From positions 186,001 to 250,000 of the forward strand of contig NZ_RWKV01000003.1 of assembly GCF_003993795.1 (NCBI RefSeq): DNA of 64,000 bases, given 5' to 3'. The DNA is from Aquabacter cavernae (GTDB lineage: Bacteria > Pseudomonadota > Alphaproteobacteria > Rhizobiales > Xanthobacteraceae). Of this stretch, positions 62,828-64,000 are shown in pieces. Under the pieces are notes generated by a model that was given only the letters and a program-made list of their open reading frames with translations, had not been told where the DNA came from and ran no database searches. A program made the translations under genes and the position numbers. Positions within the stretch are counted from its first letter, which is position 1. Each line of letters begins with the position of its first letter.

Positions 62828-63705
62828 CGCGCCGCCTCCTTCGGATTCAGCGCGTCGTTGAGGCCGTCTCCCAGCAGGTTCAGGGCCAGGACGGCGGTGA
62901 CGATGGCAAGGCCGGGGATTGTCGCCACATACCAGTCGGTGCGCAGCACCTCGCGGCCGGCGCCCACCATGCCGCCCCAGCTCACCACATTGGGGTCGCC
63001 GAGCCCCAGGAAGGCGAGGGAGGATTCCGTGAGGATGGCGCTCGCCACCAGGATGGAGGCGGAGACGATCACCGGCGCCAGCGTGTTGGGCAGGATGTGC
63101 AGGACTATGATGCGCAGGTCCGAGGCCCCGAGCGCGATGGACGCCTGCACCAACTCGCCATGCCGCAGCTTCAGTACCTCCGCCCGCACGAGGCGCGCGA
63201 GGCTCGGCCAGGCCGTGATCCCGATAGCCACCGTTATGGTGGGGATGGAGGGCTGGAGGATCGCCACGATGGCCAGCGCGAACAGGAAGGGCGGGATGGT
63301 CTGGAACAGCTCGGTGACGCGCATGAGCACGGCGTCGAGCCGCCCGCCATAATAGCCCGAGAGCGCCCCCGTCCCCACGCCGATGACCAGCGAGACCAGC
63401 GTCGCCACCGCGCCGATGAGCAGCGACACCCGCGCGCCATGGAAGATCCCCGAGGCGATGTCGCGGCCCAGCATATCGGTGCCGAGCGGGTAGGCGGCGT
63501 CCTCGCCCGGCCACAGGAAGGGCTGGGTCACCATGTCCAGCGGGTCATCCGGGAAGACCAGGTTGGCGGAGGCCGCCATGGCGATGATCAGGACGAGGAG
63601 CGTCAGGCCCACGGCGGCGGACGGCTGGCGGAGGAGGCGCAGCAGCAACCCGTCGCGGGCGCGGGGAGCGGGGGCCGCAGGGGCCGAGATCTCGAAGACT
63701 GTCAT
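62824..63705 (-). CDS. OppC/DppC-type ABC permease
   Basis: This 293-residue membrane permease starts with an Ala/Pro-rich cytoplasmic stretch. It shows the DppC hallmarks PLGTDMLGRDIASGIFHGAR and the EAA-loop-like VQASIALGASDLRIIVLHIL, then PNTLAPVIV. It has about six transmembrane helices. It is separated from the OppB-like gene by two bases. Confidence 0.93.
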   Translation of the reverse strand: MTVFEISAPAAPAPRARDGLLLRLLRQPSAAVGLTLLVLIIAMAASANLVFPDDPLDMVTQPFLWPGEDAAYPLGTDMLGRDIASGIFHGARVSLLIGAVATLVSLVIGVGTGALSGYYGGRLDAVLMRVTELFQTIPPFLFALAIVAILQPSIPTITVAIGITAWPSLARLVRAEVLKLRHGELVQASIALGASDLRIIVLHILPNTLAPVIVSASILVASAILTESSLAFLGLGDPNVVSWGGMVGAGREVLRTDWYVATIPGLAIVTAVLALNLLGDGLNDALNPKEAAR

Positions 63706-63707
63706 GG

Positions 63708-64000
63708 TCAGGACAGTTCGATGCGCGGGTCGAGGGCGGTATAGGCGAGGTCCACCGCGAGGTTGACCAGCACCACCACCACCGACGAGCAGAACAGAAT
63801 ACCCAGAAGCAGGTTGAGGTCGCGCTGGAACAGTGCCTCGAAGGCGAGCCGCCCGAGGCCGGGCCAGGCGAACACCGTTTCCACCAGGATGGCTCCGCCC
63901 AGGATGGAGCCGAGCTGCACGCCGAGCGTGGTGACGATGGGCAGGAGCGCATTGCGCAGCACATGGCGCACGGCGATGCGGCGCGGCCGCACGCCCTTGG
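63708..64000 (-). CDS. OppB/DppB-type ABC permease, C-terminal part
   Basis: This is the last 97 or so residues of a dipeptide-type permease; the rest lies beyond the right edge. Visible family segments are VRHVLRNALLPIVTTLGVQL, GAILVETVFAWPGLGRLAFE and the terminal VDLAYTALDPRIEL. The frame is open to the window end with no stop upstream. The cognate receptor gene is presumably further right. Confidence 0.92.
   Translation of the reverse strand, partial: KGVRPRRIAVRHVLRNALLPIVTTLGVQLGSILGGAILVETVFAWPGLGRLAFEALFQRDLNLLLGILFCSSVVVVLVNLAVDLAYTALDPRIELS

Overview
The window is a high-GC chromosomal segment from an alphaproteobacterium, most likely of the order Rhizobiales (Hyphomicrobiales). 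This rests on gene order: lptF-lptG-lptD-surA-pdxA-rsmA; fabD-fabG-acpP-fabF-mltG-yicC-gmk; rpsF-rpsR-DUF2232-rplI; and acnA divergent from ccmAB. A placement near Xanthobacteraceae is a guess. I saw no rRNA, tRNA, CRISPR array, insertion sequence or phage gene.

Bases 1-29.7 kb are mostly housekeeping. After the 3' end of a BenE-type permease come a YfgM-like TPR protein, a small lipoprotein where bamB often sits, der and mepA. The LPS-export genes lptF, lptG and lptD follow, then a SurA-like chaperone, pdxA and rsmA. A GAF-PAS-GGDEF diguanylate cyclase and a secreted histidine acid phosphatase come next. On the minus strand are gmk, yicC, mltG and the fatty-acid synthesis genes fabF, acpP, fabG and fabD. 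Then come ribosomal genes, ccmAB (without ccmC), aconitase and a DUF1223 protein.

Bases 29.7-38.4 kb hold sugar-acid catabolism. A Bug-type solute receptor, an IlvD/Edd-family sugar-acid dehydratase and an HpcH/HpaI aldolase run leftward. A GntR/FCD regulator runs rightward, and a perfect 14-bp palindrome lies between them. An aminotransferase follows. KDG kinase and KDPG aldolase flank an AT-richer orphan membrane-anchored gene.

Bases 38.5-42.5 kb look like a zinc-uptake operon: a small membrane protein, ATPase, permease and His-loop binding protein, then a His-rich COG0523 GTPase. An AIM24-like protein, a bilobal pepsin-like secreted protein, and an HxlR regulator divergent from an NAD(P)-binding protein follow.

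Bases 45.7-64 kb are the accessory part and the most interesting. Two modules share one logic. In each, a five-gene branched-chain-amino-acid-type (HAAT) ABC transporter is co-transcribed with an AhpD-type (CMD-fold) protein, and is divergent from a flavin-dependent oxygenase across an AT-rich promoter. Module 1 adds a sarcosine/N-methyltryptophan-oxidase-like flavoprotein, and its CMD gene is a tandem fusion. Module 2 pairs with an NtaA/SnaA/DszA-type luciferase-like monooxygenase. A dipeptide-type (Opp/Dpp) ABC transporter runs off the right edge. I infer a peroxide-handling oxidative pathway for imported, probably amine- or amide-containing, compounds. The substrate cannot be read from sequence.
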